This document shows, piece by piece, positions 7,781 to 16,815 of a stretch of DNA of 64,000 nucleotides (its first letter is position 1; every line of letters begins with the position of its first letter). Made by a program: the position numbers and the translations under genes. Source of the DNA: Azonexaceae bacterium. GTDB taxonomy: Bacteria; Pseudomonadota; Gammaproteobacteria; Burkholderiales; Rhodocyclaceae. The stretch lies in the NCBI GenBank assembly GCA_013335535.1, contig JAAXVL010000007.1, forward strand, positions 1-64,000, in the 5' to 3' direction. The notes under the pieces were generated by a model that did no database searches, had not been told where the DNA came from, and saw nothing but the letters and a program-made list of their open reading frames with translations.

Positions 7781-8356
7781 ATGCCTGACATTGACGGACT
7801 ACTCCCCGATCCCGTGCCGGATCACCCGCTGCTGCGCGGACGCCAGGAAATCGGCCGCGGCGAAAGCACCATCGTCCTCGAAGCCGACACCGTCGACGGC
7901 CAGGAACGTGTCTACAAGGTGCTTTCCTCGCCCACCGACTACGCTTACTACACCGCCGATGACCGTCCGACCGGCAACCATTTCCCGGTTGTCTTTGCCG
8001 ATCACGGCACCGTTGGCCGCTCCAGTCGCGGCTTCCCGTTTTACGTCGTCGAAGTCGAACGACTCTACCCGCTACCCGTCGCCGGCGACGCCGCCGAAGT
8101 GGCGACCAAGCTGTCCTCCTCGTATTTCGACGCCTGCATGATGTGGCGCAACCTGGCCCAGGACATGGGGCGCATCGCGCTGCATCACCTCGTCGTCACC
8201 CCGATGGGCTGGACCGATGCCCTGAGGGAGTCGCTGAAGGCAGTCGAAGATTTTTCGACCGAATACGGCGCCCTGCCCGACCTCATCAAGGCCGACAACC
8301 TCATGATGCGCAAGGATGGCACACTCGTTTTCTCAGACCCGGTGTTCATGGAATGA
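7781..8356 (+). CDS. Protein kinase-like protein of unknown function
   Basis: A 191-residue protein I do not recognise by name. It has features of a reduced kinase fold. These are a glycine-loop-like IGRGESTIVLEAD followed by a lysine (RVYKVL, Lys46), a hinge-like FYVVEVERLY, a catalytic-loop-like LPDLIKADNLMMRKDG (Asp167, Asn173), and LVFSDPVF in the place of a DFG (Asp186). There is no HRD histidine and the helical lobe is short, so it may be an atypical kinase or a pseudokinase. GGAG (7771-7774) precedes the ATG at 7781. Its stop overlaps the next gene, a Cys-based phosphatase, by four bases, so the two proteins are probably made together and may act on the same target. Confidence 0.6.
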   Translation: MPDIDGLLPDPVPDHPLLRGRQEIGRGESTIVLEADTVDGQERVYKVLSSPTDYAYYTADDRPTGNHFPVVFADHGTVGRSSRGFPFYVVEVERLYPLPVAGDAAEVATKLSSSYFDACMMWRNLAQDMGRIALHHLVVTPMGWTDALRESLKAVEDFSTEYGALPDLIKADNLMMRKDGTLVFSDPVFME

Positions 8357-8841
8357 CCATCAGCAAAGTTTATTTCGCCTCGCGCGAACTGGCCGAATCC
8401 CTGATCGGCAAGCCATCGATGGCGATCATTTCGATTACCGACCCGGGCACCCCGGAAGCCAACCTGCACGCCCATTTCGAACATGTCCTGCGCCTGGCCT
8501 TCTACGACGCCGTGCCGGCCGACGAATACCTGCCGGCGCCGATGCCCGGCCTGTTCGATTACCGGATGGCGCGCCAGATCGCCACCTTCGTCCAGGATGT
8601 GCACACGGCCCCGGATGCACTTTCGATGCTGGTCCATTGCGAATATGGCGTCAGCCGCTCGGCCGCCGTCGCCCTTTTCGTCGAGGCCTATACCGGCGCG
8701 CCCCTGATTTCGCGGGAATTCACTGGCGAGGCCAACCATTGGGTGGTCAATCAGTTGTCGCAACTGCGCCCCGAACTGGATATCGACATTCCGCCGGCCA
8801 ATGCGGCACGTGACCGGCGCTGCAGGCCGCGACCGACCTGA
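8353..8841 (+). CDS. Dual-specificity/tyrosine phosphatase-like protein
   Basis: A 162-residue protein with the Cys-x5-Arg phosphatase signature in LVHCEYGVSRSAAV (His95, Cys96, Arg102), the P-loop of tyrosine and dual-specificity phosphatases. A conserved Asp/Glu-rich segment lies ahead (YDAVPADEYLP), where the general acid is usually found. No signal peptide or membrane segment is seen, so it is cytoplasmic. It overlaps the kinase-like gene by ATGA and is followed 21 bases later by the MaoC-Pta gene. The substrate is unknown. Confidence 0.7.
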   Translation: MTISKVYFASRELAESLIGKPSMAIISITDPGTPEANLHAHFEHVLRLAFYDAVPADEYLPAPMPGLFDYRMARQIATFVQDVHTAPDALSMLVHCEYGVSRSAAVALFVEAYTGAPLISREFTGEANHWVVNQLSQLRPELDIDIPPANAARDRRCRPRPT

Positions 8842-8862
8842 CCCTTAACCTGGAGCATGAGC

Positions 8863-10281
8863 ATGCATGAGAGCAGCGAGCAGCGTTACCTGGTCAACAA
8901 GACCTACGACGAAATCCGCGTCGGTGACTCGGCCAGCCTGACGCGAACCCTGATGCCCGAGGACGTGAAGTTGTTTGCCATCCTGACCGGCGACGTCAAT
9001 CCCTCGGTCGTCGACCCGAGCTATTCCGAAAGCGGCCTGTTCCGCGAAGTCATCGCTCACGGCATGTGGAGCGGCTCGCTGATCTCGACCGTCCTCGGCA
9101 CCCAGTTTCCCGGGCCGGGCACGATCCTGATCGACCAGGCGCTGCACTTCGCCCGCCCGGTGACCATCGGCGACAGCATCACCATCACCGTCACTGCCAA
9201 GCAGAAGTTCGATCACAACAAGCACGTCAATTTCGACTGCGTATGCACCAACCAGGAAGGCCTGCAGGTCGTGCGCGGCACGGCCGAAGTGCTTGCCCCG
9301 ACGGAAAAGGTCTCCCGCCTGCAGGAAGTGCATATGCCGGAGATCCGCATCGACGACAAGCACGAGCGCTATATCCAGCTGCTCGAACGGGTCAGGGGGC
9401 TGGAGCCGATCCCGACCGCCGTCGCCCACCCGTGTGATTTCGAATCCCTGAAAGGCCCGGTCATGGCCTTCCAGGCCGGCATCATCGAGCCAATCCTGGT
9501 CGGCCCGGAAAACAAGATTCGCGCTATTGCCGAAGAGTTCGCCATCGACCTCTCCGGTATCCGCATCGTCCATGCCGCGCACAGCCACGACTCCGCCGCG
9601 CTGGCCGTTTCGCTGGTGCGCACCGGCGACGCCGAGGCCCTCATGAAGGGCAGCCTGCATACCGACGAGCTGATGGGTGAAGTCGTTGCCCGAGCCAACG
9701 GCCTGCGCACGAGCCGCCGGATCAGCCACGTTTTCGTCATGGACGTGCCGACCTACCACCGCCCGCTGCTCATCACCGACGCCGCGATAAACATCGCCCC
9801 GACGCTCGAGGAGAAGGCCGACATCATCCGCAACGCCATTGACCTCGCCCACGTCCTTGGCATTCCCGAACCCAAGGTGGCGATCCTTTCGGCAGTCGAG
9901 ACGATCAATCCGAAGATTCAGTCGACGCTCGATGCCGCAGCCCTGTGCAAGATGGCCGACCGCGGCCAGATCAAGGGCGGCATCCTCGATGGTCCGCTCG
10001 CTTTCGACAACGCCATTTCAATCGTTGCTGCCAAGACCAAGGGCATCAAATCAGCCGTTGCCGGCCATGCCGAAATCCTCGTCGTCCCCGACCTGGAATC
10101 CGGCAACATGGTCGCCAAGCAGCTTGAATACCTGGCCAATGCACTGACCGCCGGCATCGTACTCGGCACCAAGGTGCCCATTGTCCTGACCAGCCGTGCC
10201 GACACGGCCGAAACCCGTACTGCATCGTGCGTCATCGCCGCACTGATCGCTCATCACAACCGCAAAACTGGAACCGTCTAA
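8863..10281 (+). CDS. MaoC-like hydratase fused to phosphate acetyl/butyryltransferase
   Basis: A two-domain protein of 472 residues. The N-terminal 145 or so residues are a MaoC-type hotdog domain (FAILTGDVNPSVVDPSYSES, then VIAHGMWSGSLIS), typical of R-specific enoyl-CoA hydratases. The remainder is a Pta/Ptb acyltransferase (LKGPVMAFQAGIIEPILVGP and DGPLAFDNAIS). The fusion could hydrate an enoyl-CoA and convert an acyl-CoA to acyl-phosphate, which the next gene, ackA, would use to make ATP. ATG 8863 is preferred over ATG 8857 because GGAG (8852-8855) is then seven bases away. The stop is directly followed by the ackA ATG. Confidence 0.88.
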   Translation: MHESSEQRYLVNKTYDEIRVGDSASLTRTLMPEDVKLFAILTGDVNPSVVDPSYSESGLFREVIAHGMWSGSLISTVLGTQFPGPGTILIDQALHFARPVTIGDSITITVTAKQKFDHNKHVNFDCVCTNQEGLQVVRGTAEVLAPTEKVSRLQEVHMPEIRIDDKHERYIQLLERVRGLEPIPTAVAHPCDFESLKGPVMAFQAGIIEPILVGPENKIRAIAEEFAIDLSGIRIVHAAHSHDSAALAVSLVRTGDAEALMKGSLHTDELMGEVVARANGLRTSRRISHVFVMDVPTYHRPLLITDAAINIAPTLEEKADIIRNAIDLAHVLGIPEPKVAILSAVETINPKIQSTLDAAALCKMADRGQIKGGILDGPLAFDNAISIVAAKTKGIKSAVAGHAEILVVPDLESGNMVAKQLEYLANALTAGIVLGTKVPIVLTSRADTAETRTASCVIAALIAHHNRKTGTV

Positions 10282-11463
10282 ATGAAGCAAGGCATCCTGA
10301 CGATCAACGCCGGATCGTCGTCCATCAAGTTCGCCCTATTCCCCCTCGCCCACCCGATCTCTCCGGAGGCCGAAGTCTCCGGCCAGATCGACGGCATCGG
10401 CACCAACGCCACCAAAATGGTGGCCAAGGACAAGGCCGGCGAGAAAATCGCCGACCAGATGATCCCCGGCGAGCAGGTCAGCCATGACCAGGCTTTCGAC
10501 GCACTGCTCAAATGGTTCATGGCCACCCATGCCGGCTGGCAGATCGTCGCCGTCGGCCACCGCGTCGTGCACGGAGGCGAGCGTTATTCGCAGCCGACCA
10601 TCGTCGACGACACCGTGCTCGGCCACCTGACCAGCTTCATCCCGCTCGCCCCGCTACACGAACCACACAATGTCGCCGGTATCCGCGCCCTGCAGGCGTT
10701 GCTCCCCGGCGTGCCGCAGATCGCCTGCTTCGACACGGCCTTCCACCGCAGCCAGCCCGATGTCGCCCAGACCTTCGGCCTGCCTCGCGCCCTATCGGCC
10801 GAAGGCATCAAGCGCTACGGTTTCCATGGCCTGTCCTACGAATTCATCGCCCGCGCCCTGCCCCAGCATTCGCACCGCGCCAACGGCCGCGTCGTCGTCG
10901 CCCACCTCGGCAATGGCGCCAGCATGGCGGCCATGGTCAATCGCAAGTGCGTCGCCACAACGCTTGGCTTCTCGACCATCGACGGCCTGCTCATGGGTAC
11001 GCGCTGCGGCAACCTCGACCCCGGCGTCATCCTGCACCTGATGGAAACCAAGGGTCTGTCGGTCAAGGACATGACCAAAATGCTCTACAAGGAATCCGGC
11101 CTGCTCGGCGTTTCCGGCATCAGCCAAGACATGCGCACCCTGCTTTCCAGCAACAAGCCGGAAGCCCAGGAGGCCGTCGACCTGTTCTGCTACCGCATCG
11201 CCCGCGAACTCGGTTCACTGGCCGCGGCCTCCGGCGGCATCGACGCGCTGGTATTCACCGGCGGCATCGGTGAACACGCCGCCGAGGTCCGCCGCCGCGT
11301 CTGCCTGCAGTCCGAATGGCTGGGCATCCGCCTCAATCCAGAAGCCAATGCGCGTCACGACATCGTGATCAGCGCCGGGAACAGCAGCGTCGATGTGCTG
11401 GTCATTCCGACCAACGAAGAGTGGATGATGGCGCACCACGCGCAGACCCTTCTCGCTCTCTGA
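10282..11463 (+). CDS. ackA: Acetate/propionate kinase
   Basis: A 393-residue acetate kinase family member that interconverts acyl-phosphate plus ADP and the acid plus ATP. The family motifs are present: LTINAGSSSIKFALF at the N-terminus, HRVVHGGE, VAHLGNGASMAAM, and the ATP-site segment VFTGGIGEHAAEVR. The start directly abuts the MaoC-Pta stop with no spacer, indicating coupled translation. Acetate, propionate and butyrate kinases cannot be told apart from sequence here; the fused MaoC-Pta partner leaves longer acyl groups possible. Confidence 0.92.
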   Translation: MKQGILTINAGSSSIKFALFPLAHPISPEAEVSGQIDGIGTNATKMVAKDKAGEKIADQMIPGEQVSHDQAFDALLKWFMATHAGWQIVAVGHRVVHGGERYSQPTIVDDTVLGHLTSFIPLAPLHEPHNVAGIRALQALLPGVPQIACFDTAFHRSQPDVAQTFGLPRALSAEGIKRYGFHGLSYEFIARALPQHSHRANGRVVVAHLGNGASMAAMVNRKCVATTLGFSTIDGLLMGTRCGNLDPGVILHLMETKGLSVKDMTKMLYKESGLLGVSGISQDMRTLLSSNKPEAQEAVDLFCYRIARELGSLAAASGGIDALVFTGGIGEHAAEVRRRVCLQSEWLGIRLNPEANARHDIVISAGNSSVDVLVIPTNEEWMMAHHAQTLLAL

Positions 11464-11483
11464 GCAATTATTTTTTCTTCATG

Positions 11484-11520
11484 AGCCCCGGTAACAAAAG
11501 CTGCCGGGGCTTTGTTTTTT
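11484..11520 (+). terminator. Rho-independent terminator after ackA
   Basis: Stem AGCCCCGG/CCGGGGCT (11484-11491 with 11504-11511), followed by TTTG and a T6 run. It sits 20 bases after the ackA stop. Confidence 0.9.
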
Positions 11521-11566
11521 CGGGGTTTTTTTACCCCAACAGCATCAACAAACGGAGACACACAAA

Positions 11567-11613
11567 ACACCGTATCTAGTCAAGATATTGCCTTCGAGCA
11601 CTATATCTAGTAG
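11567..11613. promoter_or_regulatory. Pair of NrdR-like boxes upstream of nrdJ
   Basis: Two related 16-base sites, ACACCGTATCTAGTCA (11567-11582) and GCACTATATCTAGTAG (11598-11613), are exactly 31 bases apart. They share TATCTAGT and resemble the NrdR box pattern ACACWATATATWGTGT. NrdR boxes usually come in pairs about three helical turns apart in front of ribonucleotide reductase genes, which is the case here. Confidence 0.75.
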
Positions 11614-11673
11614 CTTTGCAACATTCGAAAATTAACAACCCAAAAAAATCCGAATTTTGTAGAGGAGCCTTGG

Positions 11674-14568
11674 ATGAGCAAAATTGCCGAACAGCTTTCG
11701 CTGACTGACATTCCCGCACCGCCGCAATTCGCCCCGCTGCCGGAGCAGGAAATTTCCGCCGAAGTGCTCATCGAGAAGTACGCCAAGGGCAAGGAAACCA
11801 ACGTTCACGACGTGCGCCGTCGCGTCGCCTACGCCCTCTCCCAGGTCGAGCAGGAAGCTGATCGCGCTCACTGGGAATCGAAGTTCCTGTGGGCCCAGGA
11901 AAACGGTTTCATCCCGGCCGGCCGCATCAACTCCGCCGCCGGTACCGATCTGCAAGCCACGCTGATCAACTGCTTCGTACAGCCGGTTGGCGACTCCATC
12001 GTCGAAAATACCGATGGCCGTCCCGGCATCTACACTGCGCTGGCCCAGGCCGCTGAAACGATGCGTCGTGGTGGCGGCGTCGGCTACGATTTCTCGTCCA
12101 TCCGTCCGCAAGGCGCCCGCGTCAAGGGTACCCAGTCGCGCGCTTCCGGCCCGGTGTCGTACATGCGTGTCTTCGACCGCTCCTGCGAGACCGTCGAATC
12201 CGCCGGCGCCCGTCGTGGCGCCCAGATGGGCGTGCTGCGCTGCGACCATCCGGATATCGAAGTCTTCATCCACGCCAAGGACAAGGGCGACCTGACCAAT
12301 TTCAATATCTCGATCGGCGTCACCGACCCGTTCATGGAAGCCGTCGATGCTGACGGCGACGTCGAGCTGCTGCACCGCGCCGAGCCGAATGCCGAGATGC
12401 GCGCGGCCGGCGCCTACCAGCGCGAGGACGGACTGTGGGTGTACCGCAAGCTGCGCGCCCGCGAACTGTGGGACCAGGTCATGAAATCGACCTACGACCA
12501 CGCCGAGCCGGGCATCCTGTTCCTCGACCGCATGAACAAGGACAACAACCTCAATTACTGCGAAGTGATCGAGGCCACCAACCCGTGCGCCGAACAACCG
12601 TTGCCGCCGTATGGCTGCTGCTGCCTGGGTTCGATCAACCTCACGCTGTACGTCAAGGACGCCTTCTCCGAGCAGGCCGAGTTTGACTTCGACACCTTTG
12701 CCGAAGTCATCCGCGTGTCGACCCGCATGCTCGACAATGTGCTCGACGCCACCCACTGGCCGCTCGAGCGCCAGCAGCAGGAAGCCGCCAACAAGCGTCG
12801 CGTCGGCCTCGGCTACACTGGCCTCGGCGATGCGCTGGCCATGCTTCGCCTTCGCTACGACAAGCCGGAAGCCCGTGCCATGGCCGCCCGCATCAGCGAA
12901 TTCATGCGCGACACGGCCTACATGTACTCGGTCGAAATGGCCAAGGAACGCGGCGCTTTCCCGCTTTTCAACGCCGAACTCTACCTGTCCGGCGGCAACT
13001 TTGCGTCCCGCCTGCCGGGCGACGTCAAGGCCGAGATCCGCAAGCACGGCCTGCGCAACTCGCACCTCCTGTCGATCGCGCCGACTGGCACCATTTCGCT
13101 GGCTTTCGCCGACAATGCATCGAACGGCATCGAGCCGCCCTTCTCGTGGACCTATAACCGCAAGAAGCGCATGCAGGACGGCACGATCAAGGAATACTCG
13201 GTCGAGGATTACGCCTGGCGCCTCTACAAGCACCGCGGCGGTGATGTCACCAAGTTGCCGGACTACTTCGTCACGGCCCTGGAAATCTCCGCCCTGGCGC
13301 ACAGTGAAATGGTCGCCGCCGTCGCCCCGTTCATCGACACCTCGATCTCGAAGACGGTCAATGTGCCGGCTGACTACCCGTACGAAGACTTTCAGGATCT
13401 CTACATGAGCGCCTGGAAATCCGGCCTCAAGGGTCTGGCCACCTACCGCCCGAACAGCGTCCTCGGTTCCGTGCTCTCCGTTACCAGCAGCGAGCCGGCA
13501 AAGGCCGAAGCCGATGCCAAGGCCCCCCAGGATTTCGTTTCGGACGCCAATCGTCGCCTGTCGATCAAGAACCTGCCGGCCCCGGTGCTCGCCAGCCTGC
13601 GCTGGCCGGGCCGCCCGAATCTTCCGGAAGGCAACCTGTGCTGGACTTACATGCTCGACTCGCCGATCGGCAAGTTCGCGCTGTTCGTCGGCCACGTTGA
13701 ACCGGAAGGCCGTGCCTGGCCGTTTGAAGTCTGGGCCAACGGCCCGGCCGAGCCGCGCGGTCTGGGCGCCGTCGCCAAGACCTTATCGATGGACATGCGC
13801 GCCAATGACCATGCCTGGCTGCAAATGAAGCTCGAAGCGCTAGCCAAGACGCCGGGCGACTCGTTCGAAATGCCGATGCCGCCGCACGGCGAACGCAAGC
13901 GCGTACCCTCCGTCGTCTCCGCCATGGCCCAAGTCATCGCCTGGCGCTGCGAACAGCTCGGCGCCTTCAAGCACGAGGGCCCGACGCCGGTGAAGGATGC
14001 CCTGTTCAGCGCCAAGGAACCGAAGACCGGCACCGACGGCACACTATCCTGGACGGTGGACATCAACAATCCTTCGACTGGTGAAGATTTCGTCCTCGGT
14101 CTCAAGGAAATCACCCTGCCCGACGGCGTCACCCGCCCGTACTCGATGTGGCTGTCGGGCAACTACCCGCGCGCCCTCGACGGCCTGTCCAAGCTGCTCT
14201 CGCTCGACATGCGCGTGCTCGATCCGGCCTGGATCGGCATGAAGCTGCGCAAGCTCATCGACTACTCCGAGCCGCTCGGCGACTTCATGGCCTTCGTCCC
14301 AGGTTCGCGCAAACAGCAGACCTATCCGTCGACAGTGGCCTACATCGCCAACCTGATCATCCACCGCTACGCCATGCTCGGCATCCTCGACGAAAGCGGC
14401 TTCCCGCTGCAGCAGATGGGCATCCTCGAAGCACCGGAAGACTCGACCAGCAACAAGGTCCTGCCGACGCAAGGCAAGCTGTGCGGCGAATGCGGAAATC
14501 ACACGATGATCCGCAAGGATGGTTGTGATTTCTGTACGGCCTGTGGTGCAGTGGGTACCTGCGGCTGA
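11674..14568 (+). CDS. nrdJ: Adenosylcobalamin-dependent (class II) ribonucleotide reductase
   Basis: A 964-residue class II reductase that makes deoxyribonucleotides with B12 as radical source and needs no oxygen. TLINCFVQ supplies the first redox cysteine (Cys100). [14 protein letters not shown] supplies the active-site Asn303-x-Cys305-x-Glu307 triad. The barrel ends near residue 590. The C-terminal third then holds two similar TSCPD-like segments (about 625-755 and 790-905, each with an LSMDMR/LSLDMR block). A cysteine-rich tail ends the protein (CGECGNH and [14 protein letters not shown]), expected to be re-reduced by thioredoxin. AGGAG (11663-11667) precedes the ATG. The 5' region has the NrdR-like box pair, and a terminator follows the gene. 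Confidence 0.95.
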   Translation: MSKIAEQLSLTDIPAPPQFAPLPEQEISAEVLIEKYAKGKETNVHDVRRRVAYALSQVEQEADRAHWESKFLWAQENGFIPAGRINSAAGTDLQATLINCFVQPVGDSIVENTDGRPGIYTALAQAAETMRRGGGVGYDFSSIRPQGARVKGTQSRASGPVSYMRVFDRSCETVESAGARRGAQMGVLRCDHPDIEVFIHAKDKGDLTNFNISIGVTDPFMEAVDADGDVELLHRAEPNAEMRAAGAYQREDGLWVYRKLRARELWDQVMKSTYDHAEPGILFLDRMNKDNNLNYCEVIEATNPCAEQPLPPYGCCCLGSINLTLYVKDAFSEQAEFDFDTFAEVIRVSTRMLDNVLDATHWPLERQQQEAANKRRVGLGYTGLGDALAMLRLRYDKPEARAMAARISEFMRDTAYMYSVEMAKERGAFPLFNAELYLSGGNFASRLPGDVKAEIRKHGLRNSHLLSIAPTGTISLAFADNASNGIEPPFSWTYNRKKRMQDGTIKEYSVEDYAWRLYKHRGGDVTKLPDYFVTALEISALAHSEMVAAVAPFIDTSISKTVNVPADYPYEDFQDLYMSAWKSGLKGLATYRPNSVLGSVLSVTSSEPAKAEADAKAPQDFVSDANRRLSIKNLPAPVLASLRWPGRPNLPEGNLCWTYMLDSPIGKFALFVGHVEPEGRAWPFEVWANGPAEPRGLGAVAKTLSMDMRANDHAWLQMKLEALAKTPGDSFEMPMPPHGERKRVPSVVSAMAQVIAWRCEQLGAFKHEGPTPVKDALFSAKEPKTGTDGTLSWTVDINNPSTGEDFVLGLKEITLPDGVTRPYSMWLSGNYPRALDGLSKLLSLDMRVLDPAWIGMKLRKLIDYSEPLGDFMAFVPGSRKQQTYPSTVAYIANLIIHRYAMLGILDESGFPLQQMGILEAPEDSTSNKVLPTQGKLCGECGNHTMIRKDGCDFCTACGAVGTCG

Positions 14569-14590
14569 TCGCTGACGGCCTAAAACAGAA

Positions 14591-14620
14591 CGCCCCGGTA
14601 TTTCCGGGGCGTTTTGCTTT
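14591..14620 (+). terminator. Rho-independent terminator after nrdJ
   Basis: Stem CGCCCCGG/CCGGGGCG with a five-base loop (14591-14611), followed by TTTTGCTTT. It lies 22 bases after the nrdJ stop. Confidence 0.9.
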
Positions 14621-14648
14621 CTGGGTTCGGATTTGGCCAATCCCGACA

Positions 14649-14685
14649 TTTCAATTTTGGCCATTTTTTCCGGTTGACCGTGGAA
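14649..14685 (+). repeat. Dispersed 37-bp repeat, copy 4 (nrdJ-nudix gap)
   Basis: Near-identical to the copy at 63155: TTTCAATTTTGGCC, a T6 tract, CCGG and the core TTGACCGTGG. It lies in the 147-base region between nrdJ and the Nudix gene, downstream of both. Confidence 0.9.
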
Positions 14686-14715
14686 GTCGCTCCTCCGACG
14701 GCAAATGCACGGGAT

Positions 14716-15258
14716 TCAGGGCTTGTCGAGCCAGAACAATGAGGTGATGGTCTTGGCGTCGGTAATTCGTCCATCCCAGACCGCCTGCTTCGCTTCCTCA
14801 GGCGACAGTTCGACGACATCAAGAAACTCGTTGTGGTCGAGTTGCTTCTCGCCGGCCAAGTGCAGACCACGGGCGGCGAATACTTCGATACGCTCATCGG
14901 AATAACCGATACACGGGTGCATCACGCCGAGGTACTCCCAGTCGCTGGCGACGTATCCGGTTTCTTCCTTAAGCTCGCGCTGCGCAGTATCGATGGTGGC
15001 TTCGCCGTGATCGATCTTGCCGGCCGGCAATTCGAGGAACACACGGCGCAACGGATAGCGGAACTGTCGTTCGAAGAGCAGGTTGCCATTGGGCAGAAAT
15101 GCGAGGATGACGACGGCGCCGGGATGAACGATGTATTCCCGGATAGACTCGTGACCGTTGGGAAGCAGTACGCGATCCTTGCGCACGTTGAGCAGGGCGC
15201 CCTTGAAAACGGTCTCGGAGGAAACCTCGGATTCGATCAGGTGTTCATCGTGCGACAT
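14716..15258 (-). CDS. Nudix hydrolase, ADP-ribose pyrophosphatase type
   Basis: A 180-residue Nudix enzyme. The Nudix box runs from GKIDHGE to RELKEETGY and keeps the G-x5-E-x7-REL-x-EE-x-G pattern. Upstream, PGAVVILAFLPNG and RQFRYPLRRVFLELPAG are typical of the ADP-ribose/ADP-sugar (NudF-like) subgroup, which cleaves ADP-ribose to AMP and ribose 5-phosphate. ATG 15258 is preferred because GGAG (15266-15269) lies seven bases upstream; an in-frame GTG at 15270 would add four residues. The gene starts just after the terminator of the nuo operon, in the same direction. Confidence 0.85.
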   Translation of the reverse strand: MSHDEHLIESEVSSETVFKGALLNVRKDRVLLPNGHESIREYIVHPGAVVILAFLPNGNLLFERQFRYPLRRVFLELPAGKIDHGEATIDTAQRELKEETGYVASDWEYLGVMHPCIGYSDERIEVFAARGLHLAGEKQLDHNEFLDVVELSPEEAKQAVWDGRITDAKTITSLFWLDKP

Positions 15259-15269
15259 ATCAGACTCCA

Positions 15270-15300
15270 CAAAGAAAAACGCCCCGACTGGCGGGGCGTT
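15270..15300 (-). terminator. Rho-independent terminator of the nuo operon
   Basis: Stem AACGCCCCG/CGGGGCGTT (15278-15286 with 15292-15300). The minus strand continues TTTTTCTTT. It lies 25 bases after the nuoN stop and immediately ahead of the Nudix gene's ribosome binding site. Confidence 0.9.
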
Positions 15301-15324
15301 TTATGGAAACACTTCACTGCGTCA

Positions 15325-16803
15325 TCAGAGCGAACGCAGTAGCGCGTAGGCGCACAGCGACATGATGACCTGCGGGAAGATGCCAAGGGCTGCGACAGCC
15401 AGTCCGTTGGCAGAAATGAGGATACGCATGTCAAGCGGCGCCGCCAGCGGCGTATCGTCAGCCGGGGCATCGAAATACATGACCTTGACGACACGCAGGT
15501 AGTAGAAGGTACCAATCAGCGAGAAGAGGACGGCAACGATGGCCAGCCACATGTAGCCGGCGGCAACGACTGCCTGCAGCACGGAAAACTTGGCGAAGAA
15601 GCCGATGAAGAATGGCACGCCGGCCATCGAGAACATGAGCATGAGCATGATGCCGGCGAACCACGGGCTGCGCTTGTTGAGGCCCTTGAAGTCTTCGATA
15701 TTCTCCGCTTCGAAACCGGCCCGCGACATGAGCAGGATCATGCCGAAAGTGCCCGCACTCATCAGCACGTAGGCGATGACATAGAACATCGCAGAGCTGT
15801 AGGCGTTCAGGGCATAGCGGGCATCGCCACTAACCACGCCGGTAACGATACCGAGCAGCATGAAACCCATGTGCGAGATGGCGGAGTAAGCCAGCATGCG
15901 TTTGAGGTTAGTCTGGGCAATAGCGGCCAGGTTGCCGATGGCCATCGACAGCACGGACAGGATGACCAGCATGGCCTGCCAGTCGGCTGCCATGGTGATC
16001 AGGCCATTGACGAGCAGACGCATGACAATGGCGAACGCGGCCAGCTTCGGGGCGGAACCGATGAGCAGCGTAACCGAGGTCGGGGCACCGTGATAGACAT
16101 CCGGAATCCACATGTGGAACGGAACGACACCCAGCTTGAAGGCCAGGCCAGCGACCAGGAACACCAGGCCGAAGACCATCACGCTCTTGTTAACACCGCC
16201 GCCGTACAGGCGCTCGGCAATGCCGGTGATTTCCAGCGTACCGGTTGCACCATAGATCATCGACATGCCGTAGAGCAGCAGGCCAGAGGCCAGTGCGCCG
16301 AGGACGAAGTACTTCATCGCAGCTTCGGTGGACACCACCGAATCGCGGTTCATTGCAACCATGGCATAGAGCGACAACGACAGCAATTCAAGACCGATGT
16401 AGATGGTCAGGAAGTGGTTGGCCGAGATCATGACCATCATGCCGAGCGCCGCAAACAGCGCTAAAACGTAGTATTCACCCTTGTTCATCGACTCGCGATC
16501 GATGACATAGCCACGTGAATAGAACATCACGATGACCAGAGTCATGTACAGGAATAGCTTCAGCAGATCGGACATCAGATCGTCGACGAACATGTTGCTG
16601 AACGTGTAGGTGATCTCGCCGGTGCTCGTCGCGAACTGGATGGCGGCACAGCCGATCAGAGTCAGCTGGGTCAGCACGAAGGTGACGGTGCGACGGCTAT
16701 CTTTGACCAACAGGTCGATCATCAGGATGGCCAGCGCCATCACCGTCAGAAAAATTTCCGGCGCTGCGGGCAGAAGATTGGGGACAACGAAATTGTCGAA
16801 CAT
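15325..16803 (-). CDS. nuoN: NADH-quinone oxidoreductase subunit N
   Basis: A 492-residue membrane subunit of complex I with about 14 hydrophobic segments, of the Mrp-antiporter-like family that forms one proton channel. Conserved features include [37 protein letters not shown] (channel lysine and the WxPDxY motif) and [16 protein letters not shown]. It is the last gene of the fourteen-gene operon, 12 bases after nuoM, and is followed by a terminator. Confidence 0.95.
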   Translation of the reverse strand: MFDNFVVPNLLPAAPEIFLTVMALAILMIDLLVKDSRRTVTFVLTQLTLIGCAAIQFATSTGEITYTFSNMFVDDLMSDLLKLFLYMTLVIVMFYSRGYVIDRESMNKGEYYVLALFAALGMMVMISANHFLTIYIGLELLSLSLYAMVAMNRDSVVSTEAAMKYFVLGALASGLLLYGMSMIYGATGTLEITGIAERLYGGGVNKSVMVFGLVFLVAGLAFKLGVVPFHMWIPDVYHGAPTSVTLLIGSAPKLAAFAIVMRLLVNGLITMAADWQAMLVILSVLSMAIGNLAAIAQTNLKRMLAYSAISHMGFMLLGIVTGVVSGDARYALNAYSSAMFYVIAYVLMSAGTFGMILLMSRAGFEAENIEDFKGLNKRSPWFAGIMLMLMFSMAGVPFFIGFFAKFSVLQAVVAAGYMWLAIVAVLFSLIGTFYYLRVVKVMYFDAPADDTPLAAPLDMRILISANGLAVAALGIFPQVIMSLCAYALLRSL

Positions 16804-16815
16804 GTCGGCTACCGT

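Noticed and set aside
11521-11673. Cobalamin riboswitch upstream of nrdJ
   Set aside because: The leader is only about 150 bases, AT-rich, and shows no B12-box-like sequence; the NrdR-like boxes explain it better.
11632-13695. Very long open frame (687 codons) antisense to nrdJ
   Set aside because: It mirrors nrdJ in a GC-rich region and resembles no family; nrdJ has complete catalytic motifs. The same holds for long antisense frames over dnaK (58746-60962) and hoxH (2012-3601).
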